From Blastococcus xanthinilyticus (GTDB lineage: Bacteria; Actinomycetota; Actinomycetes; Mycobacteriales; Geodermatophilaceae): a stretch of 64,000 nucleotides of DNA. Both the position numbers and the translations under genes were made by a program. Each line of letters begins with the position of its first letter. Within the stretch, counting starts at the first letter, position 1. The stretch spans positions 62,001 to 126,000 of the forward strand of contig NZ_VNHW01000008.1 in NCBI RefSeq assembly GCF_008124835.1, given 5' to 3'. Below are positions 1 through 9,244 of this stretch, piece by piece. The notes beneath the pieces were generated by a model, which was not told where the DNA came from, ran no database searches, and was given only the letters and a program-made list of their open reading frames with translations.

Positions 1-2
1 GC

Positions 3-422
3 GTCCTCGAGGTGTCCTTGGCGCTGATCGTGTTCGGCTGGATGACCGCGATGCGGCTGGTCCGGTCGACGGTGGTGTCGGTCAAGGAAGCCGACTACGT
101 GCAGGCGGCGCGGGCGCTGGGCGCCTCGACGCCGCGGATCCTGCTGCGGCACATCCTGCCCAACGCGATCGCGCCGGTGCTCGTCTACTCGACGATCTTC
201 ATCGGCACCCTGATCGCCGCGGAGGCCACCCTGACCTTCCTCGGCATCGGGCTGCAGCTGCCCGAGATCTCCTGGGGCCTGCAGATCAACTCGGCGCAGA
301 ACCGGCTCCGGGACGCGGCGCACCTCATCTTCTTCCCGAGCGTGTTCCTGTCCCTGACCGTCCTGTCGTTCATCCTCATCGGCGACGCCCTGCGCGACGC
401 CCTCGACCCGAAGCTCCGGTGA
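3..422 (+). CDS. oppC: Oligopeptide/dipeptide ABC transporter permease, 3' part only
   Basis: This is the C-terminal ~139 residues of an OppC/DppC-type inner-membrane permease; the start lies before the window. The cytoplasmic EAA loop, which docks on the ATPases, is visible as EADYVQAARALGAS, followed by LLRHILPN and hydrophobic segments, ending in the family-typical [13 protein letters not shown]. The stop codon overlaps the GTG start of the next gene (GTGA), so the two are translationally coupled in one importer operon. Peptide specificity cannot be read from this part. The oppC rather than dppC or nikC symbol is by general resemblance only. Confidence 0.92.
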   Translation, partial: VLEVSLALIVFGWMTAMRLVRSTVVSVKEADYVQAARALGASTPRILLRHILPNAIAPVLVYSTIFIGTLIAAEATLTFLGIGLQLPEISWGLQINSAQNRLRDAAHLIFFPSVFLSLTVLSFILIGDALRDALDPKLR

Positions 423-1450
423 TGACAGCAGTTCCGGCGTCCTCCGCCACCCCCGTCCTCGAGGTCGACGACCTCACCGTCGAGTTCCGCACGCCCAAGG
501 GCGTGGTCAACGCCGTCAACGGCATCAGCTACGAGGTGCACCGCGGCGAGACCGTGGCGATCCTCGGGGAGTCGGGGTCGGGCAAGAGCGTCAGCGTCCA
601 GGCGGTGATGGGCATCCTCGACTCGCCTCCCGGCTTCGTGACCAACGGTCGGGTGCTGTTCGAGGGCAAGGACCTGCTGACCTCCTCCGCAGAGGAGCAG
701 CGGGCGGTCCGCGGGCCGGGCGTGTCCATGATCTTCCAGGACGCCCTCTCCTCGCTGAACCCCGTCTTCACCGTCGGGTACCAGATCGCGGAGATGTTCC
801 GGGCCCACCGCGGCGCCAGCCGCAAGGAGGCCAAGGAGGCCGCGGTCGAGCTGCTGGACCGGGTGAACATCCCGGAGGCGCGGCGCCGGGCGAACGCCTT
901 CCCGCACCAGTTCTCCGGCGGTATGCGCCAGCGCGTCATGATCGCCATGGCGCTGGCCCTGGACCCCAAGCTGCTCATCGCCGACGAGCCGACGACGGCG
1001 CTCGACGTCACCGTGCAGGCCCAGATCATGCAGCTGCTCAAGGACCTGCAGCGGGAGACCGGCATGGGCCTGCTGCTGATCACCCACGACCTCGGGGTCG
1101 TCAACGAGGTCGCCGACCGCGTCGTCGTCATGTACGCGGGCGGCGTGGTGGAGACCGGCACCGTCGACGAGGTGTTCGCCGACCCGTCGCACCCCTACAC
1201 CGAGGGCCTCATGGCCTCCATCCCGTCCGTGGAGAGCAAGGGCACCCGGCTGCGGCCCATCGTCGGCACCCCGCCGGACCTGTCGCGGATCCCGTCCGGG
1301 TGCTCCTTCCACCCCCGGTGCCCGCGGCGGGTGCTCGAGAACGCGCCGCCCGGCAAGAACTGCCGGGACGACGTCCCGCTCCTGCTCCCGGTCGGGGTCC
1401 CCGGCCGCGCGAGCGCCTGCCACTACCGCGAGGAGGTCCTCGGTGCCTGA
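419..1450 (+). CDS. oppD: Oligopeptide ABC transporter ATP-binding protein OppD/DppD
   Basis: 343-residue ATPase, full length for the family, that powers peptide import with the permease upstream. Visible motifs are Walker A GESGSGKS (about residues 50-57), Q-loop [11 protein letters not shown], signature FSGGMRQR, Walker [13 protein letters not shown] and the switch His in ITHDLG. The C-terminal extension has cysteines (CSFHPRC, then NC and AC) in the pattern linked in DppD-type ATPases to an iron-sulfur cluster. GTG at 419 overlaps the preceding stop; ATG at 422 is the alternative start. The 3' end overlaps the next gene by 8 bases. Confidence 0.95.
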   Translation: MMTAVPASSATPVLEVDDLTVEFRTPKGVVNAVNGISYEVHRGETVAILGESGSGKSVSVQAVMGILDSPPGFVTNGRVLFEGKDLLTSSAEEQRAVRGPGVSMIFQDALSSLNPVFTVGYQIAEMFRAHRGASRKEAKEAAVELLDRVNIPEARRRANAFPHQFSGGMRQRVMIAMALALDPKLLIADEPTTALDVTVQAQIMQLLKDLQRETGMGLLLITHDLGVVNEVADRVVVMYAGGVVETGTVDEVFADPSHPYTEGLMASIPSVESKGTRLRPIVGTPPDLSRIPSGCSFHPRCPRRVLENAPPGKNCRDDVPLLLPVGVPGRASACHYREEVLGA

Positions 1451-2471
1451 GGCGACCCGGACCCTGGGCGAGCCGCCCCTGCTGGAGGTCAACGGCCTGG
1501 TCAAGTACTTCCCGCTGACCTCCGGGGTCATCGCCCGCCGCGTCGTCGGCCAGGTGCACGCCGTGGACGGGGTGAACCTGGTGCTGAACCGGGGGGAGAC
1601 CCTCGGCCTGGTGGGCGAGTCCGGCTGCGGCAAGTCGACCGTGGCCAAGCTGCTGATGGGCCTGGAGAAGCCGACCGCGGGGCAGATCCTGTTCCACGGC
1701 GACGACGTCTCGAAGATGGGCCGCCGGCAGCTCAAGAACTACCGCCGGCGGGTCCAGATCATCTTCCAGGACCCGTACTCCTCGCTGAACCCGCGGATGA
1801 CCGTCGGCGACATCGTCGCCGAGGGCTGGGACGTGCACGCCGACATCGTCCCGAAGTAGGACCGGCGCAACGAGGCCCGCGCACTGCTGGAGCGGGTCGG
1901 GCTCAACCCCGACTACGTCAACCGCTACCCCCACCAGTTCTCCGGCGGCCAGCGGCAGCGCATCGGCATCGCCCGCGCGCTGGCGCTCCGCCCGGAGATC
2001 ATCGTGTGCGACGAGCCGGTCTCCGCGCTGGACGTCTCGGTCCAGGCGCAGGTGGTGAACCTGCTGGAGGACCTGCAGAAGGAGATGGGGCTCTCCTACG
2101 TCTTCATCGCCCACGACCTCTCGGTCGTCCGGCACATCTCCGACCGGGTGTCGGTGATGTACCTGGGCAGCGTGGTCGAGGAGGGCACGCACCACGAGGT
2201 GTACGGGTCGCCGTCCCACCCGTACACCCAGGCGCTGCTGTCCTCGGTGCCGGTGCACGAGCCGCACCTGCGCGGCCTCAAGGAGCGGATCCTGCTGCAG
2301 GGCGACCTGCCCAGCCCGGCCGACCCGCCGTCGGGCTGCCGGTTCCGGACCCGCTGCTGGAAGGCGCAGGACATCTGCGCCCAGGAGCCCCCGGCGCTGG
2401 TCGACCGCGGGCAGGGGCACCCGTCGGCGTGCCACTTCGCCGAGGCCCGGCACGTGGTGCCCTCGGAGTGA
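1443..2471 (+). pseudogene. oppF: Oligopeptide ABC transporter ATPase OppF/DppF, interrupted by an in-frame TAG
   Basis: Second ATPase of the importer. One continuous frame runs from GTG 1443 to TGA 2469-2471 and would give 342 residues, the normal family size. It is broken by a single TAG at 1857-1859 (codon 139). Upstream of the stop are Walker [10 protein letters not shown] and Q-loop [12 protein letters not shown]. Downstream in the same frame are signature FSGGQRQR, Walker B IIVCDEP, switch AHDLS and the C-terminal cysteine motif (CRFRTRC, then IC and AC). Nothing else is decayed, so the lesion is one base change. It could be a recent nonsense mutation, a base-calling error, or readthrough. 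OppD alone might still dimerise. Confidence 0.85.
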
Positions 2472-2483
2472 GGGGAGAGGTGT

Positions 2484-2591
2484 CCGGTCGCGCCGAGTGG
2501 GCCCCGCAGGGGTCCGCGCAGGCGTGACGCAGCGGCTCCGCGCGCCCGGGGGGCGGCACCTGGCCGCGGTGCGGTCCGGCAGGATCGCAGT
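2484..2591 (+). repeat. Dispersed structured repeat, copy 1
   Basis: About 108 bases between the oppF stop and the mshB start, alignable over their whole length with copies at 12901, 29767 and 29878. The first half folds as GTCGCGCC pairing with GGCGTGAC around an inner GGGCCCC/GGGGTCC hairpin. The second half has a GCGGC/GCCGC hairpin and a GCGGT/ATCGC arm. Arm sequences differ between copies but pairing is kept. No protein-coding sense is apparent. The 3' edge reaches the likely mshB promoter (CAGGAT at 2580-2585). Confidence 0.75.
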
Positions 2592-3479
2592 GTGAACCGC
2601 CGGATCCTGCTCGTCCACGCGCATCCGGACGACGAGACGATCACCACCGGGGCGACGATGGCCCGCTACGTCGCCGAAGGGGCCGGCGTCACGCTGCTCA
2701 CCTGCACGCTGGGGGAGGAGGGCGAGATCCTCGTCCCCGGGCTCGCCCAGCTGGCGGCCGACCGGGCCGACCAGCTGGGCGGCTACCGGATCGCCGAGCT
2801 GCGCGCGGCGATGGCCGCCCTCGGGGTGGACGACGTCCGGTTCCTCGGGGGCGCGGGCCGGTACCGCGACTCCGGGATGATCGGCACCCCGGCCAACGAG
2901 CACCCCCGCGCCTTCTGGAACGCCGACCCGGCCGAGGCGGTGGCGCACGCGGTGGCGGTGGTGCGGGAGGTCCGGCCGCAGGTCGTGGTCACCTACGACC
3001 CCGACGGCGGCTACGGCCACCCCGACCACATCCAGGCGCACCGCGTCGCGATGCGGGCGGTCGAGGCCGCCGCGGATCCCGGCTTCGCTCCCGAGCTGGG
3101 GCCGGCCTGGACCGTCGCGAAGGTGTACTGGTCCTGCGTGCCCCGGTCGGCGCTCCGGGCCGGCGCCGCCGCGCTGGCGGCGGCCGGCGACGCGGTGTCC
3201 TTCACCCGGCCGCCCGACCCCGGCACCGCGCCGTTCGCCGTCCCGGACGACGAGGTCACCACCACCGTGGACGCGGCCGCGTTCGTCGACCGCAAGGCCG
3301 ACGCGATGCGGGCGCACGCCACCCAGCTCACCGTGCAGGGCGGCTTCTTCGCGCTGTCGAACGACCTCGGCCAGCAGCTGGTCGGCGTGGAGCACTACCG
3401 GCTGGTGCGCGGCGTGCCCGGGCCGGCGGCGGACGGGAGCGGTCGCGAGGGCGACCTGTTCGCCGGGCTGGACGGGTGA
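2592..3479 (+). CDS. mshB: GlcNAc-Ins deacetylase MshB (mycothiol biosynthesis)
   Basis: Zinc-dependent deacetylase converting N-acetylglucosaminyl-myo-inositol to glucosaminyl-inositol, the second committed step to mycothiol, the main low-molecular-weight thiol of actinobacteria. 295 residues, typical length. The metal-binding AHPDDE motif is at residues 10-15, and the distal metal ligand region is [14 protein letters not shown] 2592 is chosen because AHPDDE must lie near the N-terminus and because CAGGAT lies 6 bases upstream, as expected for a leaderless transcript. The stop overlaps the next start. A mycothiol S-conjugate amidase (Mca) is the close paralogue, but the N-terminus and length fit MshB better. 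Confidence 0.93.
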   Translation: MNRRILLVHAHPDDETITTGATMARYVAEGAGVTLLTCTLGEEGEILVPGLAQLAADRADQLGGYRIAELRAAMAALGVDDVRFLGGAGRYRDSGMIGTPANEHPRAFWNADPAEAVAHAVAVVREVRPQVVVTYDPDGGYGHPDHIQAHRVAMRAVEAAADPGFAPELGPAWTVAKVYWSCVPRSALRAGAAALAAAGDAVSFTRPPDPGTAPFAVPDDEVTTTVDAAAFVDRKADAMRAHATQLTVQGGFFALSNDLGQQLVGVEHYRLVRGVPGPAADGSGREGDLFAGLDG

Positions 3480-3892
3480 CCGCCCGGCTGGCGGTGGCCG
3501 GCTGGGGGATCGCCGCGGTCGCCGTCGCCGCGTGGCTGGCGGTGGTCGAGGTGCTCTGGCTCCCGCTGCGGGTCGCCGGTGTGCCGGTGCCGGTGTCCGT
3601 CGTCGCGGCGGTGGTGGGCAACGTGCTGCTGGTCGCGGCGGCGCTGCGGCTGTCCGGGTCGAGGGCGGTCGCAGTCCTGCCCGCCGTCACCTGGCTGGTG
3701 GTCGTGCTGGCGGCGATGGTGCGCCGCCCCGAGGGCGACCTGCTGGTGGTCGCCGGTGCCGGGGTGGGCATCGTCAACACCGTCTTCCTGCTGCTCGGCG
3801 TGCTCGCCGCGGCCGTCAGCGTCGGGCAGGCCCTCGGGAGTCCGCAGCCGGGGGCGGCGCGGTCCGGTAGTGGTAGCGGTGGTGCTCGGTGA
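3476..3892 (+). CDS. Small membrane protein downstream of mshB (DUF6113-like)
   Basis: 138 residues with four predicted transmembrane segments (roughly 6-26, 37-58, 66-84 and 95-120) and a short Gly/Ser-rich tail. Its GTG start overlaps the mshB stop (GTGA), so it is co-translated with mshB. Small membrane proteins of this type commonly follow mshB in actinobacteria; their function is not known. The 3' end overlaps the convergent acetyltransferase gene by 77 bases, so the C-terminal tail is antisense to that gene's 3' end. Confidence 0.8.
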   Translation: MTARLAVAGWGIAAVAVAAWLAVVEVLWLPLRVAGVPVPVSVVAAVVGNVLLVAAALRLSGSRAVAVLPAVTWLVVVLAAMVRRPEGDLLVVAGAGVGIVNTVFLLLGVLAAAVSVGQALGSPQPGAARSGSGSGGAR

Positions 3893-4595
3893 AGCCCAGC
3901 CGCGCGTAGAGGGCCAGGGCCGGGGCGTTGGACGCCGTGACCTGAAGGACGCAGCAGCGCGCGCCGCGGCTCCGGGCATCTGCGGCCAGGGTGGTCATCA
4001 GCGCCGTCGCCAGGCCGCGCCGCCGGTGCCGCTCGTCCACGGTCACCGCGCTGATCACCAGCACGTCCTCCGCCACGGCACCCCGCGCGACGGCGACCGC
4101 CGGCGCGGGCGGCGGGTACGGCCGCACCGAGGCGAAGCGCGGCTGCTCGGCGCGCCTCAGGACCGCGGTGGCCGAGGCCGGCAGGGCGCCGCCGGCGCGG
4201 TAGCCGGTCAGCCAGACCTCGTCCGGTGCGTCGGCGAGCACCACGGGCACGTCGGGGCACGGCCAGGGGCCGGCCGGGCCGGTGAGGACCACGGTGTCCT
4301 CGTCGCGTCCCCAGCCGGCGGCCGCCAGGGCGGCGTCGGCGTCGGCCGCGGGCCCCGGCACGCAGGCGCGGGCCGGGAGCCCCCGCTCGCGGTACCAGCG
4401 GGTGACGTCGGCGACGGCCGCCGGCAGCCCGGCCGGGGGGTTCCCCAGCACGAGCACCGAGTTGGCCCGGCCGGTGAAGCCACCGCCGGCCCGCAGCAGC
4501 CAGTCGCCGTAGGGCTGCTCCTCCAGCCCGCGCCAGGTGCGCGCGGCCAGCCGCTCCAGGGCGGTCACGGACGCGGGGTCGGGCGGCGCGGGCAT
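3816..4595 (-). CDS. GNAT-family N-acetyltransferase
   Basis: 259 residues. The C-terminal half has the acetyl-CoA-binding GNAT core: ISAVTVDERHRRRGLATAL (motif A with the R/Q-x-x-G-x-A loop), then [15 protein letters not shown] (motif B). The N-terminal half (LEEQPYGDWLLRAGGGFTGRANS) resembles the first of two GNAT-like domains seen in small-molecule acetyltransferases. Substrate unknown. ATG 4595 was chosen because CAGGAT lies 6 bases upstream. The gene is convergent with and overlaps the DUF6113-like gene. Confidence 0.88.
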   Translation of the reverse strand: MPAPPDPASVTALERLAARTWRGLEEQPYGDWLLRAGGGFTGRANSVLVLGNPPAGLPAAVADVTRWYRERGLPARACVPGPAADADAALAAAGWGRDEDTVVLTGPAGPWPCPDVPVVLADAPDEVWLTGYRAGGALPASATAVLRRAEQPRFASVRPYPPPAPAVAVARGAVAEDVLVISAVTVDERHRRRGLATALMTTLAADARSRGARCCVLQVTASNAPALALYARLGFTEHHRYHYRTAPPPAADSRGPARR

Positions 4596-4651
4596 GCGGT
4601 GATCCTGCCGCCCCGGTGGCGCCTCCTCCCGGCGCCCGGCCGGGAGCGGGA

Positions 4652-7498
4652 TCAGACCCGGGGCCGGGCCCCGGGAACCCGCAGCGCGCGGACCGGCCGG
4701 CTGTCCAGCCAGCCGAGCACCCGCTCGGCCGGCATGGGCCGGGAGATGTGGTACCCCTGCGCGATGTCGCACCCCCACGCGCGAAGGGCGGCGAGGGACG
4801 CGGCGTCCTCGACGCCCTCGACGACCATGCTCATGCCGAGGTCCCGGCTCAGCTGCAGCGTGCTGCGCACGATCGCGGCCGCCCGGTCGTCGGTGGTGAG
4901 GTGTGCGACGAAGCTGCGGTCCAGCTTGAGCTCGTCGACGGGCAGCGCCCGCAGGTAGGACAGCGAGGAGTACCCGGTCCCGTAGTCGTCCACCGACAGG
5001 CGGACGCTCAGGCGGCGCAGCCCGGCCATGACCTGCTGGCTGCGGGCGGCGTCGGCCATGAGGACGTCCTCGGTGATCTCCAGGACCAGGGCCCCGGCCG
5101 GGACGGCGAAGGCGTCGAGCAGCATCTCGACCTGCTCGGGCAGGGCGACGTCCTGCAGGTTGGAGACCGACAGGTTCACCGCGACCGACAGGTCGTGGCC
5201 CTGGGCCCGCCAGCCCTGCAGGTCCCGCAGCGCCCGTTCGAGCACGCGCAGGGCCAGCCGGCGCATGAGGCCGGCCTGCTCGGCGAGCGGCAGGAAGACG
5301 TCGGGGTACAGCAGGCCGCGCGCGGGGTGGTTCCAGCGGACCAGCGCCTCCAGGCCGACGACGGTCCCGGTGCGCAGGTCCAGCTTCGGCTGGTAGTGGT
5401 TGTCCAGCTGCTCGCCGTCCAGTGCGCCCCGGAGCTGCTCCAGGGTCTCCAGGCGGTCCCGCGAGGCGGGGGTGCCGTCGGGCGCCCACACCTCATGACC
5501 CTGCCGGCCCCGCTTGGCGGCGTACATCGCGGTGTCGGCGCGGGCGAGGAGGAGCGAGCGGTCGCGGCCGTGGTCCGGGCAGAGCGCGATGCCGACGCTG
5601 GCATCGACGTGCAGCGGCATCCCGTCGAGGACGAACGCGTCGCGCAGCGCCGCGCCGATGCTCTCGGCCACCGCGCGGGCCCGGGTGTCGTCGGCGTCGG
5701 GCAGGAGGACGGCGAACTCGTCGCCGCCCATGCGCGCCAGCAGGTCGCCGTCGTCCAGCACGCCCTGCAGCCGGGGGCCGACGAGGCACAGCAGGTCGTC
5801 GCCCACGCTGTGCCCGAAGCTGTCGTTGATCTCCTTGAACCGGTCCAGGTCGATCATGAGCAGGGCGCACCGGCCGGCCGGCTCGGCGTAGACGGTCGCC
5901 TCCACCGCCTCGGTGAACCGGCGGCGGTTGGCCAGCCCGGTGAGCGGGTCGTGGTGGGCCTCGGTGGCCAGTTGGGCGAGCCGCAGCTGCTCGGCCGCCC
6001 GCAGCTCGGCGTTCTCCACGACGAGGGAGCCCTCGAGGGTGACCTGGGAGACGGCGTCCCGGACGGCCGGGGACCAGGTGCGGGGTGCGCCGACCGAGCC
6101 GGAGACGACCAGGCCGAGGAGGCGGCCGCCGGACAGCAGCGGCACGCTGAGGTAGGAGGACAGGTCCAGTGCCCGCACGAGCTGCGGGTCGAGCAGGTCG
6201 CCGGCGGCCGCGTCCTCCACGAAGACCGGCCTCGGGTCGGCGCTGGCCTGCCGCCACAGCGGTACGGACGCGGCGGGGGTGCCGACCACCCGGGTGGCGA
6301 CGACCTCCTTGTGCGACTCGGGCCAGTCGACGTGCCGCACCTCGCCGATCCGGCCGTCGGCGCCCAGCAGGTAGGCGGCGCTGCGGTCGGTCCCGGCCAG
6401 GCGCTGGACGGCGCGGGCCAGCACCTCCGCGGCCTCGGCCACGCCGGTCGCCGCCGAGCCGTCGACGAGCAGCTGCCGCACGACCTCGGCGGTGGCCAGG
6501 GAGGCGGCGCGCGCCTGGCTGGTGCGGGCCTGCTCGATGACCCCACCGAGGTGGGCTCCCGCGGCGGCGGCCAGGCGACGGACGGCCTCGGAGAACGGGC
6601 GCAGCTGCGTGCTGTCGAGCGTGAGGACGCCGGCCAGCTCCGGAGCGCGGCCCAGCGGCACGGCCAGCGCGGAGGCGATCTGGAAGGAGTCCACCCACCA
6701 GCCGTCGACGAGCCCGGACGTGCGGTCCGCGGTCCGGGGCTCCCCGGTGCGCAGGACCGTCTCGGCCAGCTCGAGGGCGACCGGCGCGTTGCGGAACTGC
6801 TCCCAGGTGACCGGGTCGCGCCGGCCGTCGGCGTAGGCCGCCATCCGCGGGACCAGCCGGCCGTCCTCGACCAGGAAGATGCAGGCGCGCTCCACCTCGC
6901 CGAGCTCGGCGAGCCGGCGGCAGGCCGAGCCGAGCAGGGCGTCCATCGACTGCGCCTGGCCGGCGGACTCGATCAGCCCGAGCAGCACGGCGGCCTGGTC
7001 CAGCCGCCGCTGGTCGGAGCGGCGGGTCCACGCCTCGGCGAGCGCGGCGGCGAGGCGGGGAGCCGCCTGGCGCAGCAGGTGCGGCGCGGCGGCGGCCGCG
7101 GGCTCCACGGTCAGGACGCCCACGACCTCGCCGTCCAGGATCAGCGGCTCGCCGTGGGCCGAGCGGATGCCCACCTCGGCGAGCTGGCGGTCGGCCCTGC
7201 GGCGGCCGTCGGCCCGGGCCACGACGGCCTGCCGGCTGGTGATGACCGCGGACAGGAAGGGGGAGTCGGAGACGAAGGCGGGGGTGCGCAGCGCGGGGTG
7301 CGTGGGCCGCGGCGTGCTGGGGGAGGAGGCCTGCCGGAACGGCACCACGAGCTCGGTGGTCGCCTCGTGCACCCACACCGACACCCGGGTGGCCCCGGAG
7401 GAGGCGCGCAGCCGGGCGAGCAGGTGCGCCAGCGCCGCCTGGGCGTCGTAGGGCGACGGCTGCCGTGGGGCGGAGCCGGCCTGCGTCGTCTCGGGCAC
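4652..7498 (-). CDS. GAF-GGDEF-EAL cyclic-di-GMP signalling protein
   Basis: 948 residues. The first ~480 residues carry GAF-like sensory segments (for example VGVLTVEPAA, LAVPLGRAPELAGVLTLDS and LSVPLLSGGRLLGLVV). A GGDEF diguanylate cyclase domain follows, with intact MGGDEF near residue 590 and DPLTGLANRR at its start. An EAL phosphodiesterase domain ends the protein, with the intact signature GLEALVRW near residue 714 plus DDYGTGYSSL and ITEDVLM. Both active sites look complete, so it could make or break c-di-GMP. No transmembrane segment or signal peptide, so it is cytosolic. GTG 7498 (VPETTQ) is the only sensible start; the upstream frame is low-complexity. Confidence 0.93.
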   Translation of the reverse strand: MPETTQAGSAPRQPSPYDAQAALAHLLARLRASSGATRVSVWVHEATTELVVPFRQASSPSTPRPTHPALRTPAFVSDSPFLSAVITSRQAVVARADGRRRADRQLAEVGIRSAHGEPLILDGEVVGVLTVEPAAAAAPHLLRQAAPRLAAALAEAWTRRSDQRRLDQAAVLLGLIESAGQAQSMDALLGSACRRLAELGEVERACIFLVEDGRLVPRMAAYADGRRDPVTWEQFRNAPVALELAETVLRTGEPRTADRTSGLVDGWWVDSFQIASALAVPLGRAPELAGVLTLDSTQLRPFSEAVRRLAAAAGAHLGGVIEQARTSQARAASLATAEVVRQLLVDGSAATGVAEAAEVLARAVQRLAGTDRSAAYLLGADGRIGEVRHVDWPESHKEVVATRVVGTPAASVPLWRQASADPRPVFVEDAAAGDLLDPQLVRALDLSSYLSVPLLSGGRLLGLVVSGSVGAPRTWSPAVRDAVSQVTLEGSLVVENAELRAAEQLRLAQLATEAHHDPLTGLANRRRFTEAVEATVYAEPAGRCALLMIDLDRFKEINDSFGHSVGDDLLCLVGPRLQGVLDDGDLLARMGGDEFAVLLPDADDTRARAVAESIGAALRDAFVLDGMPLHVDASVGIALCPDHGRDRSLLLARADTAMYAAKRGRQGHEVWAPDGTPASRDRLETLEQLRGALDGEQLDNHYQPKLDLRTGTVVGLEALVRWNHPARGLLYPDVFLPLAEQAGLMRRLALRVLERALRDLQGWRAQGHDLSVAVNLSVSNLQDVALPEQVEMLLDAFAVPAGALVLEITEDVLMADAARSQQVMAGLRRLSVRLSVDDYGTGYSSLSYLRALPVDELKLDRSFVAHLTTDDRAAAIVRSTLQLSRDLGMSMVVEGVEDAASLAALRAWGCDIAQGYHISRPMPAERVLGWLDSRPVRALRVPGARPRV

Positions 7499-7720
7499 GT
7501 CATCAAGATCGGCTTCCTCCCAGGGCGCTTGAGCCGGGTGCGGGGGCCCACCCCGATCGGGTGAGCTGGGCCCAGCGCCGGCCGCCGGGGGACCTCCGCC
7601 GGAGGGACGAGGGAGTGGCCCGTGGCACGGCGCTCGACGGGGCAGGTGATACTGAGGAGGCATCCTGGCGCACCGGTCCCGGCCGGCGGCGCTGCCCGAA
7701 CGTCCCCGGGAGGGAACCCC

Positions 7721-8047
7721 GTGACCTACGTCATCACCCAGGCCTGCGTCGACGTTCTCGACAAGGCGTGCATCGACGAGTGTCCGGTGGACTGCATCTA
7801 CGAGGGCGACCGGATGCTGTACATCCACCCCGACGAGTGCGTCGACTGCGGCGCCTGCGAGCCGGTGTGCCCGGTGGAGGCCATCTACTACGAGGACGAC
7901 GTCCCGGACAAGTGGAAGGACTTCTACAACGCCAACGTGGACTTCTTCTCCGACCTGGGCAGCCCCGGTGGCGCGGCCAAGACCGGCAAGATCGGCAAGG
8001 ACCACCCGCTGGTGGCCGCCCTCCCGCCGCAGGGCGAAGGGCACTGA
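7721..8047 (+). CDS. fdxA: Seven-iron ferredoxin FdxA
   Basis: 108 residues. Cysteines follow the 3Fe-4S/4Fe-4S ferredoxin pattern: C-x7-C-x3-CPVDC in the first 22 residues, then [12 protein letters not shown]. It is a small soluble electron carrier of the actinobacterial FdxA/FdxC type. GTG 7721 (VTYVITQAC) matches the family N-terminus and follows a purine-rich GGGAGGG. The stop TGA overlaps the apparent start of dapC, an arrangement shared in general terms with other actinobacteria, where fdxA precedes dapC. The upstream 7499-7720 region holds the promoter (TGGCAC and TGATAC candidates) and otherwise nothing recognised. Confidence 0.95.
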   Translation: MTYVITQACVDVLDKACIDECPVDCIYEGDRMLYIHPDECVDCGACEPVCPVEAIYYEDDVPDKWKDFYNANVDFFSDLGSPGGAAKTGKIGKDHPLVAALPPQGEGH

Positions 8048-9165
8048 CGGCTGACGCCGCAGGGCCCTCCCGCGCCCTGCCGGACTTCCCCTGGGACTCC
8101 CTCGCCGGGGCGCGCGCCCGCGCGGCGCAGCACCCCGGCGGGGTGGTCGACCTGTCGATCGGCACGCCGGTCGACCAGACCCCCGCCGTGCTCCGGGACG
8201 CGCTGGCCGGCGCGGCGGACGCCCCCGGGTACCCGACGGCGCTGGGCACCCCCGCGCTCCGGACGGCGGCGGCAGCCTGGCTGCGACGGCGCCTGGACGT
8301 CGAGGTCGCCGAGTCGCCGGACGGGCCACCCCCGCTGATCCCCACGGTCGGCTCCAAGGAGCTGGTGGCGCTGCTGCCCACCCTGCTGGGCCTGCAGGGC
8401 AGCGCGACCACCGTCGTCCTCCCGGAGGTCGCGTACCCGACCTACGAGGTCGGCGCCGTCCTGGCCGGGCTGGCGGTCCGGCGCAGCGACGTGCCACCCG
8501 CCGACGGGGCCGGGATCTCGCTGGTCTGGCTGAACTCCCCGGGGAACCCGCACGGTCGGGTGCTCACCGACGACGAGCTCCGGACGTGGGTGGCGTGGGG
8601 GCGGTCGCACGGGATCCCCGTCGTGGCCGACGAGTGCTACATCACCCTCGGCTGGGACGTGAGGCCCCGGTCGATCCTGCACCCCGCCGTGGCGGGGGAT
8701 GACCACACCGGCCTGCTGGCGGTGCACTCGCTGTCCAAGCAGTCGACCGCGGCCGGCTACCGGGGCGGTCTGCTCTCCGGTGACCCGGCGCTGGTCCGCC
8801 AGGTGTGGGAGGTGCGCCGGCACCTCGGCCTGCTGGTGCCGGCACCGGTCCAGGCCGCGATGGCCGCCGCGTTCGACGACGACGCGCACGTCGACGCCCA
8901 GCGCGAGCGGTACCGCTCGCGGCGGGACCGGCTGGCCGCGGCGGTGCGGGACGCCGGGATGCGGATCGAGCACTCCGAGGCCGGGCTCTACCTCTGGGCC
9001 ACCCGCGACGAGGACTGCTGGACCACCATCGACCGGCTGGCCGGGCTCGGGATCGTGGCCGCACCGGGCAGCTTCTACGGCCCGGCCGGCGCCCGCCACG
9101 TCCGGCTCGCGCTCACCGCGACCGACGAGCGGATCGACGCCGCGGTGGAGCGGCTGCGCGGCTGA
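8044..9165 (+). CDS. dapC: N-succinyldiaminopimelate aminotransferase DapC, apparent CTG start
   Basis: PLP-dependent class I/II aminotransferase of the succinylase branch of lysine/diaminopimelate synthesis. The PLP-binding lysine sits in [14 protein letters not shown], the substrate/cofactor region in [11 protein letters not shown], and the C-terminal Arg region in HVRLALTA. Homologues begin a few residues before [12 protein letters not shown], and this frame has no ATG, GTG or TTG near there. The best candidate is CTG 8044, overlapping the fdxA stop as CTGA; translation would read (M)[14 protein letters not shown] and give 373 residues, the usual length. The next in-frame GTG (in GGVVDLS) would cut into the fold. 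Confidence 0.88.
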   Translation: MTADAAGPSRALPDFPWDSLAGARARAAQHPGGVVDLSIGTPVDQTPAVLRDALAGAADAPGYPTALGTPALRTAAAAWLRRRLDVEVAESPDGPPPLIPTVGSKELVALLPTLLGLQGSATTVVLPEVAYPTYEVGAVLAGLAVRRSDVPPADGAGISLVWLNSPGNPHGRVLTDDELRTWVAWGRSHGIPVVADECYITLGWDVRPRSILHPAVAGDDHTGLLAVHSLSKQSTAAGYRGGLLSGDPALVRQVWEVRRHLGLLVPAPVQAAMAAAFDDDAHVDAQRERYRSRRDRLAAAVRDAGMRIEHSEAGLYLWATRDEDCWTTIDRLAGLGIVAAPGSFYGPAGARHVRLALTATDERIDAAVERLRG

Positions 9166-9244
9166 GCGGCGCGGCGGCCCAGACCGCTCCCGTGCAGGGC
9201 GGCCGGGCGGGGTGGCGTCACAGGGCCCGACCGATCGGATGACC

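Noticed and set aside
185-1735. Long minus-strand open frame opposite oppD/oppF
   Set aside because: Low-complexity Arg/Gly/His-rich translation typical of the antisense of GC-rich genes; oppD is clearly real on the plus strand.
4616-7564. 982-residue plus-strand open frame opposite the GGDEF-EAL gene
   Set aside because: No domain pattern, extreme composition, and it is the reverse complement of a gene with intact GGDEF and EAL motifs.
7499-7720. Cyclic-di-GMP riboswitch in the leader of the GGDEF-EAL gene
   Set aside because: GC-rich hairpins can be drawn, but no conserved GEMM-type core was recognised.
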